Below, one piece after another: positions 44,959-56,494 of a DNA stretch of 64,000 bases. Position 1 is the first letter of the stretch. Every line of letters starts with the position of its first letter. Under the pieces are notes generated by a model that saw only the letters and a program-made list of their open reading frames with translations, made no database searches and was not told where the DNA came from. Position numbers and translations under genes: made by a program. Source of the DNA: Stenotrophomonas africana (GTDB lineage: Bacteria; Pseudomonadota; Gammaproteobacteria; Xanthomonadales; Xanthomonadaceae); NCBI RefSeq assembly GCF_013004645.1, contig NZ_JABEME010000001.1, forward strand, positions 744,001-808,000, given 5' to 3'.

Positions 44959-45061
44959 GTAGAGCCGAGCCCATGCTCGGCTTTTTCATGTCTGCGCCCG
45001 GCAGATGCAGTCGAGCACGGCTCGACTCTACAAAAGGCGGTCGAGCAAGCTCGACCACTAC
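44959..45061. repeat. Cluster of SMAG-like palindromes
   Basis: GTAGAGCCGAGCCCATGCTC (with GGCT), then GTCGAGCACGGCTCGACTC and GTCGAGCAAGCTCGAC lie in tandem. They sit between convergent mltD and ppiD, just before a strong terminator. Confidence 0.75.
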
Positions 45062-45097
45062 CAAAGCTCAAGCGCGCCACAAACGAGGCGAACGCAC

Positions 45098-45128
45098 AAA
45101 AAAAGGCCCGGCATTGCCGGGCCTTTTT
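45098..45128. terminator. Bidirectional terminator between mltD and ppiD
   Basis: AAAAAGGCCCGGCA and TGCCGGGCCTTTTT form a perfect 14-bp stem with T/A tracts on both sides. Confidence 0.9.
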
Positions 45129-45148
45129 CGTACCTGCAGCCGGTGGGC

Positions 45149-47104
45149 TTACAGGTTCGCTTCGGTGGTCTGGACCACGAACTTCTTGCGCATCGCGTCG
45201 ATGTAGGCCTTGGCCGCAGCCATGCCGTCGATCTGGCTCAGCTGGTCCTTCAGCTGCTTCTGCTGCTCGGCGGTCACTTCCTTGATGTCGCCCGGGTTGA
45301 CCTTGTTCACCGCGAACAGCAGCGCGTGACCGTTGACGTCGACCTTGCCGTAGCTCGGCTTGCCCTCGGCCGGGACCGGTGCGCTGAAGATCGCGCGGTT
45401 GATTTCCGGGGTCGGCACCGGCTGGCTGCGCGGCAGGCCCGGCATCGGGCTCACCTGCAGCTTCTCGCTGGCGGCCAGCGACTGCAGGGTGGCACCCGCC
45501 TTCAGCTTGGCCAGCACGGCGTCGGCGGCCTTGTCGCTGGCCTGACGCTGGCGGTCGGCGCGGATCGCGGCGATCACCTGCTCACGCGCCTTGTCCAGCG
45601 GCATCGCCTGCTCCGGGGTATGCGCGGCCACGCGGATGACCACGCTGTGGTTGGTGGCACCGCCCAGGGCGATCGGGTCGCTGGCGGTACCGTCCTGCAC
45701 CAGCACTTCAGAGAAGGCCGCACGCAGCACGGCCGGGTCAGTGGCAATACCGCTGGCGGTGGCACGGGTGATCGGGCCCAGGGTCTGCAGCGGCAGGTTC
45801 ACTTCCTTGGCGGCAGCGGCCAGGTCGCTCGGGCTCTTGTTGATGGCATCGACCAGACGGCCGGCCAGCTCGTTGAAGCCACGCTCGCCGTCGGCCTTCA
45901 GCTGCTCTGCGGCCAGCGTGTCACGCACTTCCTCGAACGACTTGCCTTCGCCACCACGCACCGCGGCGACCTTGATGATGTGGTAGCCGAAGTCGGTCTT
46001 CACCGGACCGATCACGTCACCCGCCTTGGCGGCGAACAGAGCGTCCTCGAACGGCTTGACCATCGCGCCACGCTCGACCCAGCCCAGATCACCGCCCTGG
46101 TTCTTCGAACCCGGGTCTTCCGAGTTGGCCTTGGCCAGCGCCGCGAAGTCGGCACCCGCCGCCTTGGCTTCGGCAGCGATCTTGTTCGCCTTGGCTTCAG
46201 CGCCGTCACCGGTGATCAGGATATGGGCAGCCTGGCGCTGTTCCGGCGAGGTGAACTTCGCCTTCTCGTCTTCATAGCGCTTGCGCAGGGTCGCTTCGTC
46301 AGCCGCGGTCGGTGCCGGCAGGTTGGCGCCGTTGATCTCGACGTACTCCAGCGACACGCTCTCGGCCTGACGGAAATCCTTGCTGTGGCTGTCGTACCAC
46401 TGCTTGATCTGCGCGTCGGTGACCGGCGCGGTATCAGCCGGCACTTCCGGCAGCGCAGCCAGTTCGACGTCACGGGTTTCGCCCAGCAGCTTCAGCAGAC
46501 GCTCGGTCTCGGACTGGGTGACAAAGCCGGAGTTCTGCAGGCCCGACGGGATCACCGACTGCTGCAGGCTCTCGCGCACCAGCTCCTGGAACTGGGTCGG
46601 GGTGCGCGGCGGATTGCCACCGGCCAGGGCCAGGCGGTAGTTGTTCTCGTTGAACTTGCCATTCGAATCGAGGAAGGCGGGGATGGTGGCGATGTACTCA
46701 CGCACCGCGCCATCGCCGACCACGACACCGGCCTGCTCGCCGACCAGGCGCACGACCTGTTCGTCGATCAGCTGGTCGAGCACGGCCAGCTTGTTTTCAG
46801 TGCTTTCGAACGCGCGCGGGTCGAAGTTCTCACCCTGCTGCTGGCGCTCACGCATGCGCTCCTGCTCGAAACGGGTGCGGAAATCCTGCGCGCTGATCTC
46901 GTGGTGCTGCCACAGCATGCGCACCGGCCACCACGACGGCGCCGAACGCCACCAGGTCGGCGGCGCGGAAACCTTGGCCACGTTCTGTGCGCCAACGCCA
47001 CCGAGGTAGCTGTTGTCGATCACGAACAGGAACGGAATCATCAGCAGCCCCAGGATCACGGTGACGATCCAGCCTGAGGTCTTGTCGCGGAGTTTCTGCA
47101 GCAT
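45149..47104 (-). CDS. ppiD: PpiD-like periplasmic peptidyl-prolyl isomerase/chaperone
   Basis: A 651-aa protein. An N-terminal membrane anchor (residues 12-30, [20 protein letters not shown]), SurA-like N-domains and a parvulin domain with [19 protein letters not shown] near 270 and [21 protein letters not shown] complete the layout. Just after the anchor is a Trp-rich stretch ([18 protein letters not shown]) not seen in E. coli PpiD. It helps proteins emerging from SecYEG. The start at 47104 is set by [12 protein letters not shown]. It follows hupB as in E. coli, but with tRNAs between. Confidence 0.93.
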   Translation of the reverse strand: MLQKLRDKTSGWIVTVILGLLMIPFLFVIDNSYLGGVGAQNVAKVSAPPTWWRSAPSWWPVRMLWQHHEISAQDFRTRFEQERMRERQQQGENFDPRAFESTENKLAVLDQLIDEQVVRLVGEQAGVVVGDGAVREYIATIPAFLDSNGKFNENNYRLALAGGNPPRTPTQFQELVRESLQQSVIPSGLQNSGFVTQSETERLLKLLGETRDVELAALPEVPADTAPVTDAQIKQWYDSHSKDFRQAESVSLEYVEINGANLPAPTAADEATLRKRYEDEKAKFTSPEQRQAAHILITGDGAEAKANKIAAEAKAAGADFAALAKANSEDPGSKNQGGDLGWVERGAMVKPFEDALFAAKAGDVIGPVKTDFGYHIIKVAAVRGGEGKSFEEVRDTLAAEQLKADGERGFNELAGRLVDAINKSPSDLAAAAKEVNLPLQTLGPITRATASGIATDPAVLRAAFSEVLVQDGTASDPIALGGATNHSVVIRVAAHTPEQAMPLDKAREQVIAAIRADRQRQASDKAADAVLAKLKAGATLQSLAASEKLQVSPMPGLPRSQPVPTPEINRAIFSAPVPAEGKPSYGKVDVNGHALLFAVNKVNPGDIKEVTAEQQKQLKDQLSQIDGMAAAKAYIDAMRKKFVVQTTEANL

Positions 47105-47248
47105 GGTGAGAATCACAAGGCCTGATTGGCGAGCCCGGCAGTGTAACCCGCTTCGCCGCAGGGACCAAAAGCAGCACCGGCGCGGCCTGCGCCGATCTTC
47201 GCGGACCTGCGCCATCAGCACATCGGCAGGCCTGCGGCACGGCACAAA

Positions 47249-47280
47249 GAAAAAGCCCCCGGCTTGCGCCGAGGGCTTTT
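47249..47280 (-). terminator. Terminator of the tRNA-Val/Asp cluster
   Basis: On the minus strand AAAAGCCCTCGGC and GCCGGGGGCTTTT flank a short loop and are followed by TCTTTG, just after the last tRNA-Asp. Confidence 0.8.
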
Positions 47281-47285
47281 AGAGT

Positions 47286-47362
47286 TGGCGGAGCGGACGG
47301 GACTCGAACCCGCGACCTCCGGCGTGACAGGCCAGCATTCTAACCAGCTGAACTACCGCTCC
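47286..47362 (-). tRNA. tRNA-Asp(GTC), copy 4 in transcript order
   Basis: 77 nt: acceptor GGAGCGG, the anticodon loop CCTGTCACG gives GTC, T loop GGTTCGAGTCC, CCA encoded. Confidence 0.96.
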
Positions 47363-47468
47363 GCGCTTGAACTTTGCAGGCGCCCAGTATATCCGAAGAC
47401 TCTCTGGAAACCCAGCCCGATGAACACTTTTTTCAAAGTTTTTTCACAGGGACTTAAGAATTCTGCAA

Positions 47469-47545
47469 TGGCGGAGCGGACGGGACTCGAACCCGCGACC
47501 TCCGGCGTGACAGGCCAGCATTCTAACCAGCTGAACTACCGCTCC
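47469..47545 (-). tRNA. tRNA-Asp(GTC), copy 3
   Basis: Identical in sequence to the other three copies of the cluster, with anticodon GTC and encoded CCA. Confidence 0.96.
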
Positions 47546-47632
47546 GTTCTTGCAAAAACCTGTTCGTCTTCTTTCCGAACCCGTCGGTGAGAAGACAAGG
47601 CCCCCAGCTTTCGGCCGGGGGCCTCGATGTAA

Positions 47633-47709
47633 TGGCGGAGCGGACGGGACTCGAACCCGCGACCTCCGGCGTGACAGGCCAGCATTCTAACCAGCTGAAC
47701 TACCGCTCC
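47633..47709 (-). tRNA. tRNA-Asp(GTC), copy 2
   Basis: Identical to the other copies. A hairpin (GGCCCCCGGCC / CTGGGGGCC-like, 47599-47623) follows on the minus strand and may be a processing or termination signal. Confidence 0.96.
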
Positions 47710-47791
47710 GCATTGTTACCTTTTTGCTTTCAGCCGGCCTGGACCGGGAAGAAAACAAAGCCTCCAGCTTTTGGCCGGAGGCCTCGTTGAA

Positions 47792-47868
47792 TGGCGGAGC
47801 GGACGGGACTCGAACCCGCGACCTCCGGCGTGACAGGCCAGCATTCTAACCAGCTGAACTACCGCTCC
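47792..47868 (-). tRNA. tRNA-Asp(GTC), copy 1
   Basis: Identical to the other copies. It is followed on the minus strand by a similar hairpin (47760-47784). Confidence 0.96.
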
Positions 47869-47894
47869 ACACTCAAACTTTTACCGCGGTGCTG

Positions 47895-47969
47895 TGGTGG
47901 GTGCTGAGGGTTTCGAACCCCCGACCCTCTCCGTGTAAAGGAGACGCTCTACCGCTGAGCTAAGCACCC
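47895..47969 (-). tRNA. tRNA-Val(TAC)
   Basis: 75 nt: acceptor GGGTGCT, the anticodon stem-loop CTCCTTTACACGGAG gives TAC, CCA encoded. First in the tRNA run, 11 bp after the hupB stop. Confidence 0.96.
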
Positions 47970-47980
47970 CAGCGAGCCGC

Positions 47981-48253
47981 TTAGTTTACAGCATCCTTCA
48001 GGGCCTTACCAGCCTTGAACGACGGATTCTTCGAAGCAGCGATCTTGATGGTGTCGCCGGTCTTCGGGTTGCGGCCGGTGCGTGCAGCACGGTCGCGGAC
48101 CTGGAAGGTACCGAAGCCAACCAGGGTGACCGCATCGCCGTCCTTCAGCGCCTTGGTGACGGCAGCAACGACGGCATCGACGGCGCGGCTGGACTCGGCC
48201 TTGGTCAGGTCTGCAGCTTCAGCAACGGCATCGATCAATTCGGTCTTGTTCAT
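47981..48253 (-). CDS. hupB: DNA-binding protein HU-beta
   Basis: A 90-aa HU-family protein: [20 protein letters not shown] helical body, then [26 protein letters not shown], the DNA-binding beta arm with RNPxTG. It forms dimers that bend DNA in the nucleoid. It lies 217 bp downstream of lon with its own upstream gap, and tRNA-Val follows 11 bp after the stop. Confidence 0.97.
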   Translation of the reverse strand: MNKTELIDAVAEAADLTKAESSRAVDAVVAAVTKALKDGDAVTLVGFGTFQVRDRAARTGRNPKTGDTIKIAASKNPSFKAGKALKDAVN

Positions 48254-48470
48254 TCTCTACAACTCCTTTGGCGGTGGGTTCCGCTTATTCGACAGGGAAG
48301 CAACCGCATGCCTTCTGCATGCGGCCGCCATGTGGAAACGGTTCGCCGATTCAGTCATCGCTGACAGCGATCACTCATTCGCGAGTGCTGCTTTTATACC
48401 AGCGGCCCTACCCCCACGCAAGGTGAAAAGCCAGCAACGACGCGGGTTTCGGGCCATTGGACAGCGCGCG

Positions 48471-50921
48471 TCAATGCTTGACGCGCGCGCTTCCACTCGG
48501 TTTTGCCTTGCTGCGCACCGTGACGCGCTGCGCACTCTTGCGCGCCTTCTTCGGTGCCAGCGGACGCTCCAGCGCCAGGTCGAGGACTTCTTCGATGTAC
48601 TTCACCGGCACGATCTTCAGATCGCGGGTGACATTTGCCGGAATGTCGGCGAGATCCTTGCGGTTCTCTTCCGGGATGATGACCGTGCGGATGCCGCCGC
48701 GCAGTGCGGCCAGCAGCTTCTCCTTCAAGCCACCGATGGCGGTGACACGACCGCGCAGGGTGATTTCGCCGGTCATGGCCACATCGGCACGCACCGGCAC
48801 CTTGGTCAGCATCGACACCAGCGAAGTGACCATCGCCGCGCCGGCACTCGGGCCATCCTTCGGGGTGGCACCATCGGGCACGTGCAGGTGCACGTCGTGC
48901 TTCTGCAGGAAGTCGCTGTCGATGCCGAAGCCGACCGCGCGCGAACGCACCACCGACAGCGCCGCCGATGCCGATTCCTTCATCACGTTGCCGAGCTGGC
49001 CGGTCAGGATCAGCTGGCCCTTGCCCGGCACCAGCGTCGATTCGATCTGCAACAGGTCGCCACCGACTTCGGTCCAGGCCAGGCCGGTAACCAGACCGAT
49101 CTCGTTCTCTTCCTCGGCACGGCCGAAGTCGAAACGACGCACGCCCAGGTACTTGTCCAGGTTCTTGCTGGACACGCTCACCAGCGCCTTCTTCTTCGCA
49201 CCCTTCTTCGCCTTCGCCGCCGGCTGCGGGCCGGCCAGCGCGATCTCCTTCACCACCTTGCGGCAGATCTTGGCGATCTCGCGTTCCAGGTTGCGCACGC
49301 CCGATTCGCGCGTGTAGTAGCGCACGATGTCCTGGATCGCATCACTGCCGATCTCCAGTTCTTCCGGCTGCAGGCCGTTGGCCTTGATCTGCTTCGGCAC
49401 CAGGTAACGGGTGGCGATGTTGAGCTTCTCATCCTCGGTGTAGCCAGGGATGCGGATCACTTCCATGCGGTCCAGCAGCGGGCCCGGAATGTTGAGCGAG
49501 TTCGAGGTGGCCACGAACATCACTTCGGACAGGTCCAGGTCCACTTCCAGGTAGTGGTCGTTGAACGCGTTGTTCTGCTCCGGATCGAGCACTTCCAGCA
49601 GCGCCGAAGACGGATCGCCACGGAAGTCCATCGACATCTTGTCGATCTCGTCCAGCACGAACAGCGGGTTCTTGCTGCCGACCTTGTTGAGGTTCTGCAC
49701 GATGCGGCCCGGCATCGAACCGACATAGGTACGGCGGTGGCCACGGATCTCGGCCTCGTCGCGCACGCCGCCCAGCGACATGCGCACGAACTTGCGGTTG
49801 GTGGCCTTGGCGATGGACTGGCCCAGCGAAGTCTTGCCCACGCCCGGCGGTCCGACCAGGCACAGGATCGGGCCCTTCATCTGCTTCACGCGCGACTGCA
49901 CCGCCAGGTATTCAAGGATGCGTTCCTTGACCTTCTCCAGGCCGTAGTGATCGGCATCGAGGGTGTCCTGCGCGACCTTCAGGTCCTTGCGCACCTTGCT
50001 GCGCTTCTTCCACGGCACGCCCAGCAACCACTCCAGGTAGTTGCGCACGACCGCCGCTTCGGCCGACATCGGCGACATCTGCTTGAGCTTGTTCAGTTCG
50101 TTGCGCGCCTTGGCTTCAACGGCCTTCGGCATGCCGGCTTCGGCGATCTTGCGGGCCAGCTCTTCCAGCTCGCCCGGCGCGTCGTCCAGGTCACCCAGTT
50201 CCTTCTGGATGGCCTTCATCTGTTCGTTGAGGTAGTACTCGCGCTGGCTCTTCTCCATCTGCGACTTCACGCGGCCGCGGATGCGCTTCTCCATCTGCTG
50301 CACGTCGATCTCGCCATCGACCAGGCCGACCAGCATCTCCAGGCGGTCGCCCACGGCCAGCGTTTCCAGCAGGCGCTGCTTGTCAGCCAGGCGCACGCTG
50401 ATGTGCGCGGCGATGGTGTCGGCCAGGCGCGCCGGCTCATCGATGCCCGACAGCGTCTGCAGCAGCTCCGGCGGCAGCTTGCGGTTGGTCTTCACGTACT
50501 GCTCGAACAGCGACATCAGCGAGCGGGCGATCGCCTCGACCTCACGTGCTTCGCGCTCGTCGGTGGCGTCGATCTCCACGGCCTGGCCGTGCAGCGAGCC
50601 GTTACGCTCGTCGACGTGGGTGACCTGTACGCGCGACAGGCCTTCGACCAGCACCTTGATGGTGCCGTCGGGCAGCTTCAGCAGCTGCAGCACCTGCGCC
50701 AGCGTACCGACCTGGTAGAGGTCGGCCGCATGCGGGTCATCGGTCTCGGCCGACTTCTGCGCCAGCAGCAGGATGCGCTTGTCCGATTCCATTGCCTGTT
50801 CGAGCGCGTGCATGGACTTGTCACGGCCGACGAACAGCGGGATGACCATGTGCGGGAACACCACTACGTCGCGCAGCGGCAGGACCGGCAGGTCGAGGGT
50901 TTCACTTGGGGAACGGGCCAT
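48471..50921 (-). CDS. lon: ATP-dependent protease Lon
   Basis: An 816-aa LonA protease that degrades misfolded and regulatory proteins in the cytoplasm. N-terminal LAN domain ([21 protein letters not shown]), AAA+ module with Walker [11 protein letters not shown] near 355, and the Ser-Lys protease domain with [10 protein letters not shown] and [11 protein letters not shown] chose [12 protein letters not shown] at 50921, preceded by GGAG. The order clpX-lon-hupB is conserved. Confidence 0.98.
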   Translation of the reverse strand: MARSPSETLDLPVLPLRDVVVFPHMVIPLFVGRDKSMHALEQAMESDKRILLLAQKSAETDDPHAADLYQVGTLAQVLQLLKLPDGTIKVLVEGLSRVQVTHVDERNGSLHGQAVEIDATDEREAREVEAIARSLMSLFEQYVKTNRKLPPELLQTLSGIDEPARLADTIAAHISVRLADKQRLLETLAVGDRLEMLVGLVDGEIDVQQMEKRIRGRVKSQMEKSQREYYLNEQMKAIQKELGDLDDAPGELEELARKIAEAGMPKAVEAKARNELNKLKQMSPMSAEAAVVRNYLEWLLGVPWKKRSKVRKDLKVAQDTLDADHYGLEKVKERILEYLAVQSRVKQMKGPILCLVGPPGVGKTSLGQSIAKATNRKFVRMSLGGVRDEAEIRGHRRTYVGSMPGRIVQNLNKVGSKNPLFVLDEIDKMSMDFRGDPSSALLEVLDPEQNNAFNDHYLEVDLDLSEVMFVATSNSLNIPGPLLDRMEVIRIPGYTEDEKLNIATRYLVPKQIKANGLQPEELEIGSDAIQDIVRYYTRESGVRNLEREIAKICRKVVKEIALAGPQPAAKAKKGAKKKALVSVSSKNLDKYLGVRRFDFGRAEEENEIGLVTGLAWTEVGGDLLQIESTLVPGKGQLILTGQLGNVMKESASAALSVVRSRAVGFGIDSDFLQKHDVHLHVPDGATPKDGPSAGAAMVTSLVSMLTKVPVRADVAMTGEITLRGRVTAIGGLKEKLLAALRGGIRTVIIPEENRKDLADIPANVTRDLKIVPVKYIEEVLDLALERPLAPKKARKSAQRVTVRSKAKPSGSARVKH

Positions 50922-50972
50922 GGGGGCTCCAGGGAAGGGGAAAACCGCCTCCGGGAGGGCATCTTCCGGAGA

Positions 50973-51013
50973 CAAAAAAAGCCGATGGCCCCGTTATGGG
51001 GCCATCGGCTTTC
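50973..51013 (-). terminator. Terminator of clpX
   Basis: On the minus strand GAAAGCCGATGGCCCC pairs with GGGGCCATCGGCTTTT across a 5-base loop, then a T tract. It separates clpX from lon. Confidence 0.92.
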
Positions 51014-51063
51014 AGATGCAAGGCATTCCTTGAAAATCCTTTCCAATCAACAACCTGGAAGGA

Positions 51064-52353
<1,290 letters not shown>

Positions 52354-52479
52354 GCTTCGCTTACCCAGTTACCCCACCCGCTGAACGGGGGTTCGATTCG
52401 AGAATAGCACAGGGCCGAGGGGACACCAGTCCCGCCCGACCCTGCAGGAACGGGGCCTCCATGGCCCCGTGAAGGCCGG

Positions 52480-53106
52480 TCAACCGGCCTGGATCGACTC
52501 ATCCGGGCGACGCTCCAGGACCTGGTCGACCAGACCGTAGGCCTGCGCCTCGAAGGCGCTCTTGAAGTTGTCGCGCTCGGTATCGCGCGCGATGGTCTCC
52601 AGCGACTGGCCGGTGTGCTTGGCCAGCACCTCGTTCAGGCGCGAACGCAGGGTCAGGATCTCACGTGCGTGGATGTCGATATCGGTGGCCTGGCCCTGGT
52701 AGCCGCCCAACGGCTGGTGGATCATCACGCGCGAGTTCGGCAGCGCATAGCGCTTGCCGGCTTCGCCCGCGGCCAGCAGCAGGGCGCCCATCGAGGCGGC
52801 CTGGCCGATGCAGGTGGTGCTCACATTCGGCTTGATGTACTGCATGGTGTCGTAGATCGCCATGCCGGCGGTGACCACGCCACCCGGCGAGTTGATGTAG
52901 ATGTTGATGTCCTTTTCCGGGTTTTCCGATTCCAGGAACAGCAACTGCGCCACCACCACGTTGGCCATGTGATCGTCGATCGGGCCCACGAGGAAGATCA
53001 GGCGCTCCTTCAACAGGCGCGAATAGATGTCGTAGGCACGCTCGCCGCGGCTGGTCTGCTCGACCACCATCGGAACCAGGTTCAGGGCTTTGGTTCGGTT
53101 GTCCAT
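52480..53106 (-). CDS. clpP: ClpP protease subunit
   Basis: A 208-aa serine protease that forms tetradecameric chambers. The catalytic triad is visible: Ser105 in [10 protein letters not shown], His130 in VMIHQP and Asp in ERDNF-side RDTERD near 180. The N-terminal pro-region and axial-loop sequence ([20 protein letters not shown]) are normal. It sits between tig and clpX, as in E. coli. Confidence 0.98.
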
Positions 53107-53182
53107 TACGTGAGGTACCTATCTTGGGGGGCTACAACCCCGCGCCGGCAAAGGCGCGGGGCATCCGGTGATCCGCCCGGGC

Positions 53183-54478
53183 TTACTGGCGGATCGCGTC
53201 CTGGAACGACAGCTTCTCTTCGGTGTGCTGGGCGCGCTCGGCGATCCAGTCGATCACCTGCTCTTCCATCACACGGTTCTGCAGACCAGACATCAGCTGG
53301 GGGTCGTTGCGGTACATCTCAATGACCTGTTCCGGCTCTTCGTAGGTGGAAGCGATCAGGCGCATCGTTTCGTTCAGGCGCTTGGCTTCCAGGCGCAGGT
53401 CGTTGATGCGGGCCACTTCACCGACCAGCAGGCCGACCAGCACGCGCTTGGCGGCGGCGTCCTTGAAGCCTTCGTGGGCATCGGCCGGGATCTCACCGAC
53501 ATTCTGGCCGTTGCGGCGGATCTGCTCGACCTGCTGGGCCAGCATGGCGCGGGCTTCGTTCTCGACCAGACGCGGCGGCATTTCCACCGAGGAGTAAGCA
53601 GCGATCAGCTGCTCGCCCACTTCGCGGCGCAGGCGGTTCATCAGGGCGCCCTTCAGCTCGCGCTCCAGGTTGGCGCGGATGTCGCTGCGGAACTGCTCCA
53701 CATCGCCACCCTTCACGCCGAAGCTCTTGATGAAGGCTTCGTCGACCGCCGGCACGACCGGCTCGGACACTTCGGCAACCTTGACGGTGACCTGCACGGT
53801 CTTGCCGGCCAGCACCGGCACGCGCCAGTCAGCCGGGAACTCGACGTCCAGGGTCTTCTCTTCGCCCTTGGCCAGGCCGACCAGGCCCTTTTCGATGGTT
53901 TCGAACATCATGCCCTGGCCCAGCACGATCGAACCCTTCTCGGTGCCCTCGGCCGGCAGGCGCTCTTCGCCGGCCTGCGACCAGGTTTCCACCGCGACCA
54001 GGTCACCGTCCTGTGCGCCGCGGCTGACCGGGGCCCAGGTACGACGCTGGTTCTGCAGGTTCTCGATCATCTGGTCGATGTCGGCGTCGGTGATCTCGGC
54101 GCTGTGGCGCACGACGGTCAGCTTGCTGACGTCGATATCGCCGAAGTCCGGCACCACTTCCACGGTGGCCACGAAGGAGAACTCACCCTCGTCGCCCTTG
54201 TCGATGCGCGGGCTGCCCACGATGCGCAGGTCGTGCTCACGCACGGCGGCATCGAAGGTTTCGCGCAGCAGGCCGTCCAGCGCCTCACCACGGACCTGCG
54301 CGCCGAAGCGCTGCTCGATCACCTTGGCCGGCACCTTGCCCGGACGGAAACCCTTGATGCGGGTGGTGCGGGCGATTTCGCCCAGGCGGCCGACGATGTG
54401 GCTCTGCAGACGCTCTTCCGGCAGCGAGAAGCTCAGGCGGCGTTCCAGGTTGCCGGTGGATTCGATCGAAGCTTGCAT
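53183..54478 (-). CDS. tig: Trigger factor
   Basis: A 431-aa ribosome-bound chaperone and prolyl isomerase. The ribosome-binding signature appears as [19 protein letters not shown] near residues 41-59, followed by an FKBP domain ([13 protein letters not shown]) and a long helical C-domain. The start is [15 protein letters not shown] at 54478. It is first in the tig-clpP-clpX-lon block; tRNA-Leu lies upstream on the same strand. Confidence 0.97.
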   Translation of the reverse strand: MQASIESTGNLERRLSFSLPEERLQSHIVGRLGEIARTTRIKGFRPGKVPAKVIEQRFGAQVRGEALDGLLRETFDAAVREHDLRIVGSPRIDKGDEGEFSFVATVEVVPDFGDIDVSKLTVVRHSAEITDADIDQMIENLQNQRRTWAPVSRGAQDGDLVAVETWSQAGEERLPAEGTEKGSIVLGQGMMFETIEKGLVGLAKGEEKTLDVEFPADWRVPVLAGKTVQVTVKVAEVSEPVVPAVDEAFIKSFGVKGGDVEQFRSDIRANLERELKGALMNRLRREVGEQLIAAYSSVEMPPRLVENEARAMLAQQVEQIRRNGQNVGEIPADAHEGFKDAAAKRVLVGLLVGEVARINDLRLEAKRLNETMRLIASTYEEPEQVIEMYRNDPQLMSGLQNRVMEEQVIDWIAERAQHTEEKLSFQDAIRQ

Positions 54479-54667
54479 GTTGACTCCTGCCACCGGCGGC
54501 CCACGCCCCCGGCTCGATGATTGGGATGAAACGGTTGTAAGGACACGACGTCTGGGACGCGCCTGCTTGCCGCAGCCCTTTAGTTTCGCCCAATTCGGCC
54601 TGCACTGCCAGCGCGTGCCGGTCAAGGGGGCGCAGATGGCCCGATCAGGGCGGGGACAGGCCGGCAC

Positions 54668-54752
<85 letters not shown>

Positions 54753-54891
54753 GTGGCCGGCTCAGGCGTTCATTGTCGCAGGCGCCGGCTGGAATCGGAA
54801 GGCCTGCACAAAACTGAACATGACAGGCGGGCACATCGTCCGCGCCAAAGGCCATCCCGAAGGTCGCGCGACCGTTCGGGACGGCAACGAC

Positions 54892-55194
54892 TCAGTGTTT
54901 CGCTTCGGCAGGGGGCGCAGGTGCGTCAGCGCCCTGCCCGGCCGCCACATCCACCTTGCGGATGTCCACGCCACCCTCGTCGGTGCTACGCAGCTCCACA
55001 GCCTCGGGAGCGGCCCCACCCTCCACCAGCGACGCCGGCTGCGCGACTCCGGCGATCGGGCGCGCCGGAACGGCATCTACGCCCGCATCGCGGTCGACGG
55101 TCTTCGCCGGATCACTGTCAGGCGCGCAGGCCGTCAGCGCCACCAACGCGGAAAGAACCCACACCGTCCGGCACAGTCGATTGATATCGGCCAT
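54892..55194 (-). CDS. Small putative lipoprotein
   Basis: A 100-aa protein: signal sequence RLCRTVWVLSALVALTAC with lipobox LTAC (Cys near 21), then a short acidic, Ala/Pro-rich, probably disordered tail (VDVAAGQGADAPAPPAEAKH). It has no recognised domain. The start at 55194 (MADINRL) puts the signal peptide at the N-terminus. It sits between tRNA-Leu and tRNA-Lys. Confidence 0.65.
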   Translation of the reverse strand: MADINRLCRTVWVLSALVALTACAPDSDPAKTVDRDAGVDAVPARPIAGVAQPASLVEGGAAPEAVELRSTDEGGVDIRKVDVAAGQGADAPAPPAEAKH

Positions 55195-55330
55195 CAATTT
55201 CTTCCTTCGTGCATGCGCCATCGGCGCGGAAGGTCCATTGGGTGCGATACAGGACGCGACACGGTGAGAAGCAGCGCACAGCATTGAAAACACTGATGAC
55301 GCGTATGCCCCTGATTTCAGCATCGCTTCA

Positions 55331-55380
55331 GTAGATCCGCGCCATGCGCCGCTTCAGTAGATCCACGCCATGCGTGGTTG
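55331..55380. repeat. SMAG-like tandem pair
   Basis: GTAGATCCGCGCCATGCGCC and GTAGATCCACGCCATGCGTG lie 26 bp apart in the same orientation. Confidence 0.7.
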
Positions 55381-55404
55381 AAGCGCAACCCGGCAAACAA
55401 GCAA

Positions 55405-55435
55405 GAAAAAAGCCACTTGGCTGACCAAGTGGCTT
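55405..55435 (-). terminator. Terminator after tRNA-Lys copy 2
   Basis: AAGCCACTTGG and CCAAGTGGCTT form a perfect stem with a 4-base loop; a TTTTTTCTTG tract follows on the minus strand. Confidence 0.9.
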
Positions 55436-55440
55436 TCGTC

Positions 55441-55516
55441 TGGTGGGCTGTCAAGGATTCGAACCTTGGACCTATTGATTAAGAGTCAACTGCTCTACCA
55501 ACTGAGCTAACAGCCC
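55441..55516 (-). tRNA. tRNA-Lys(CTT), copy 2
   Basis: 76 nt: acceptor GGGCTGT, the anticodon loop GACTCTTAATC gives CTT, CCA encoded. Confidence 0.95.
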
Positions 55517-55676
55517 GAAATCGGGGCGCGAATTATGACCCGATCCGCTCGGAGGGTGCAAGCACTTTCTTCAACGTCGTTGAAACCAGTACCGCGATCC
55601 CGCTGCCACTGCAGACCCACGCCAGGCGGGATTTCTGCAGTCGGTGATCCAATGAAACCAAAGGGTCACACTTATA

Positions 55677-55708
55677 AGAAAAAAGCCACCTGGCGTACCA
55701 GGTGGCTT
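55677..55708 (-). terminator. Terminator after tRNA-Lys copy 1
   Basis: AAGCCACCTGG and CCAGGTGGCTT stem, 4-base loop, TTTTTTCTTA on the minus strand. It is a diverged copy of the terminator at 55405, which points to duplication of the tRNA-Lys unit. Confidence 0.9.
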
Positions 55709-55714
55709 CTGTCT

Positions 55715-55790
55715 TGGTGGGCCGTCAAGGATTCGAACCTTGGACCTATTGATTAAGAGTCAACTGCTCTACCAACTGAGCTAACGGCCC
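55715..55790 (-). tRNA. tRNA-Lys(CTT), copy 1
   Basis: 76 nt. It differs from copy 2 only in a compensated acceptor pair region (GGGCCGT versus GGGCTGT). Confidence 0.95.
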
Positions 55791-55869
55791 GTGAAACTCA
55801 GACGCACATTGTAGCGTGCTTTCTGTTTATTGCAATACCGTTTCGGCTGCGCCGATGCGGTTGAATCAG

Positions 55870-55946
55870 TGGGGTGGCTGAGGGGATTCGAACCCCCGAC
55901 CACCGGAATCACAATCCGGTACTCTAACCAACTGAGCTACAGCCAC
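55870..55946 (-). tRNA. tRNA-His(GTG)
   Basis: 77 nt: acceptor GTGGCTG, the anticodon loop GGATTGTGATTCC gives GTG, T arm GGGGGTTCGAATCCCC, CCA encoded. Confidence 0.95.
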
Positions 55947-56121
55947 CACTGAAACTTTCGCTCCACCGCCAAGACCACCGGCACTGGAACTTCAAACCTT
56001 TGCCTGGGGAGACTGTCACCGAAGTTCCGGTCCGCCGAAGCGAGTCCGATATTCTGGTGGAGTCTTTACCCTTTTGCAAGCACTTCTTCACATCCGCCGA
56101 TGCGATCCCGGTGCTCGCCGA

Positions 56122-56198
56122 TGGCGCGCCCGACAGGAATCGAACCTGTAACCGCCGGCTTAGAAGGCCGGTGCTCTATCCAGTTGAGCTACGGGCGC
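56122..56198 (-). tRNA. tRNA-Arg(TCT)
   Basis: 77 nt: acceptor GCGCCCG, the anticodon stem-loop CCGGCCTTCTAAGCCGG gives TCT, CCA encoded. Confidence 0.95.
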
Positions 56199-56237
56199 CC
56201 GAACCGGAACGGCGTCCAATCCGACGTGATGTGGGAT

Positions 56238-56314
56238 TGGTCGGGGTAGAGGGATTCGAACCCCCGACATCCTGCTCCCAAAGCAGGCGCGCTACCAGAC
56301 TGCGCTATACCCCG
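56238..56314 (-). tRNA. tRNA-Pro(TGG)
   Basis: 77 nt: acceptor CGGGGTA, the anticodon stem-loop CCTGCTTTGGGAGCAGG gives TGG, CCA encoded. First of the Pro-Arg-His-Lys-Lys run. Confidence 0.95.
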
Positions 56315-56494
56315 GTCTTGCAATCCCCTCGGGCCAGGCCCGGGGAGCTGGTCATTGTGGCCAAGCGCATCATGAACTGTCAACGCGGGCGACTCGCACC
56401 CAACGCCTGACACGGCACCACGCGCAACCATCGGCTATGCTCCCGGTCATCGGCCGGATGGCCGTCCAGCCCCTTATTCGCACGGAGAACACGC

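Noticed and set aside
47264..47790. Small plus-strand proteins containing AERTGLEPATSGVTGQ
   Set aside because: This is the translation of the antisense of tRNA-Asp, a common spurious annotation.
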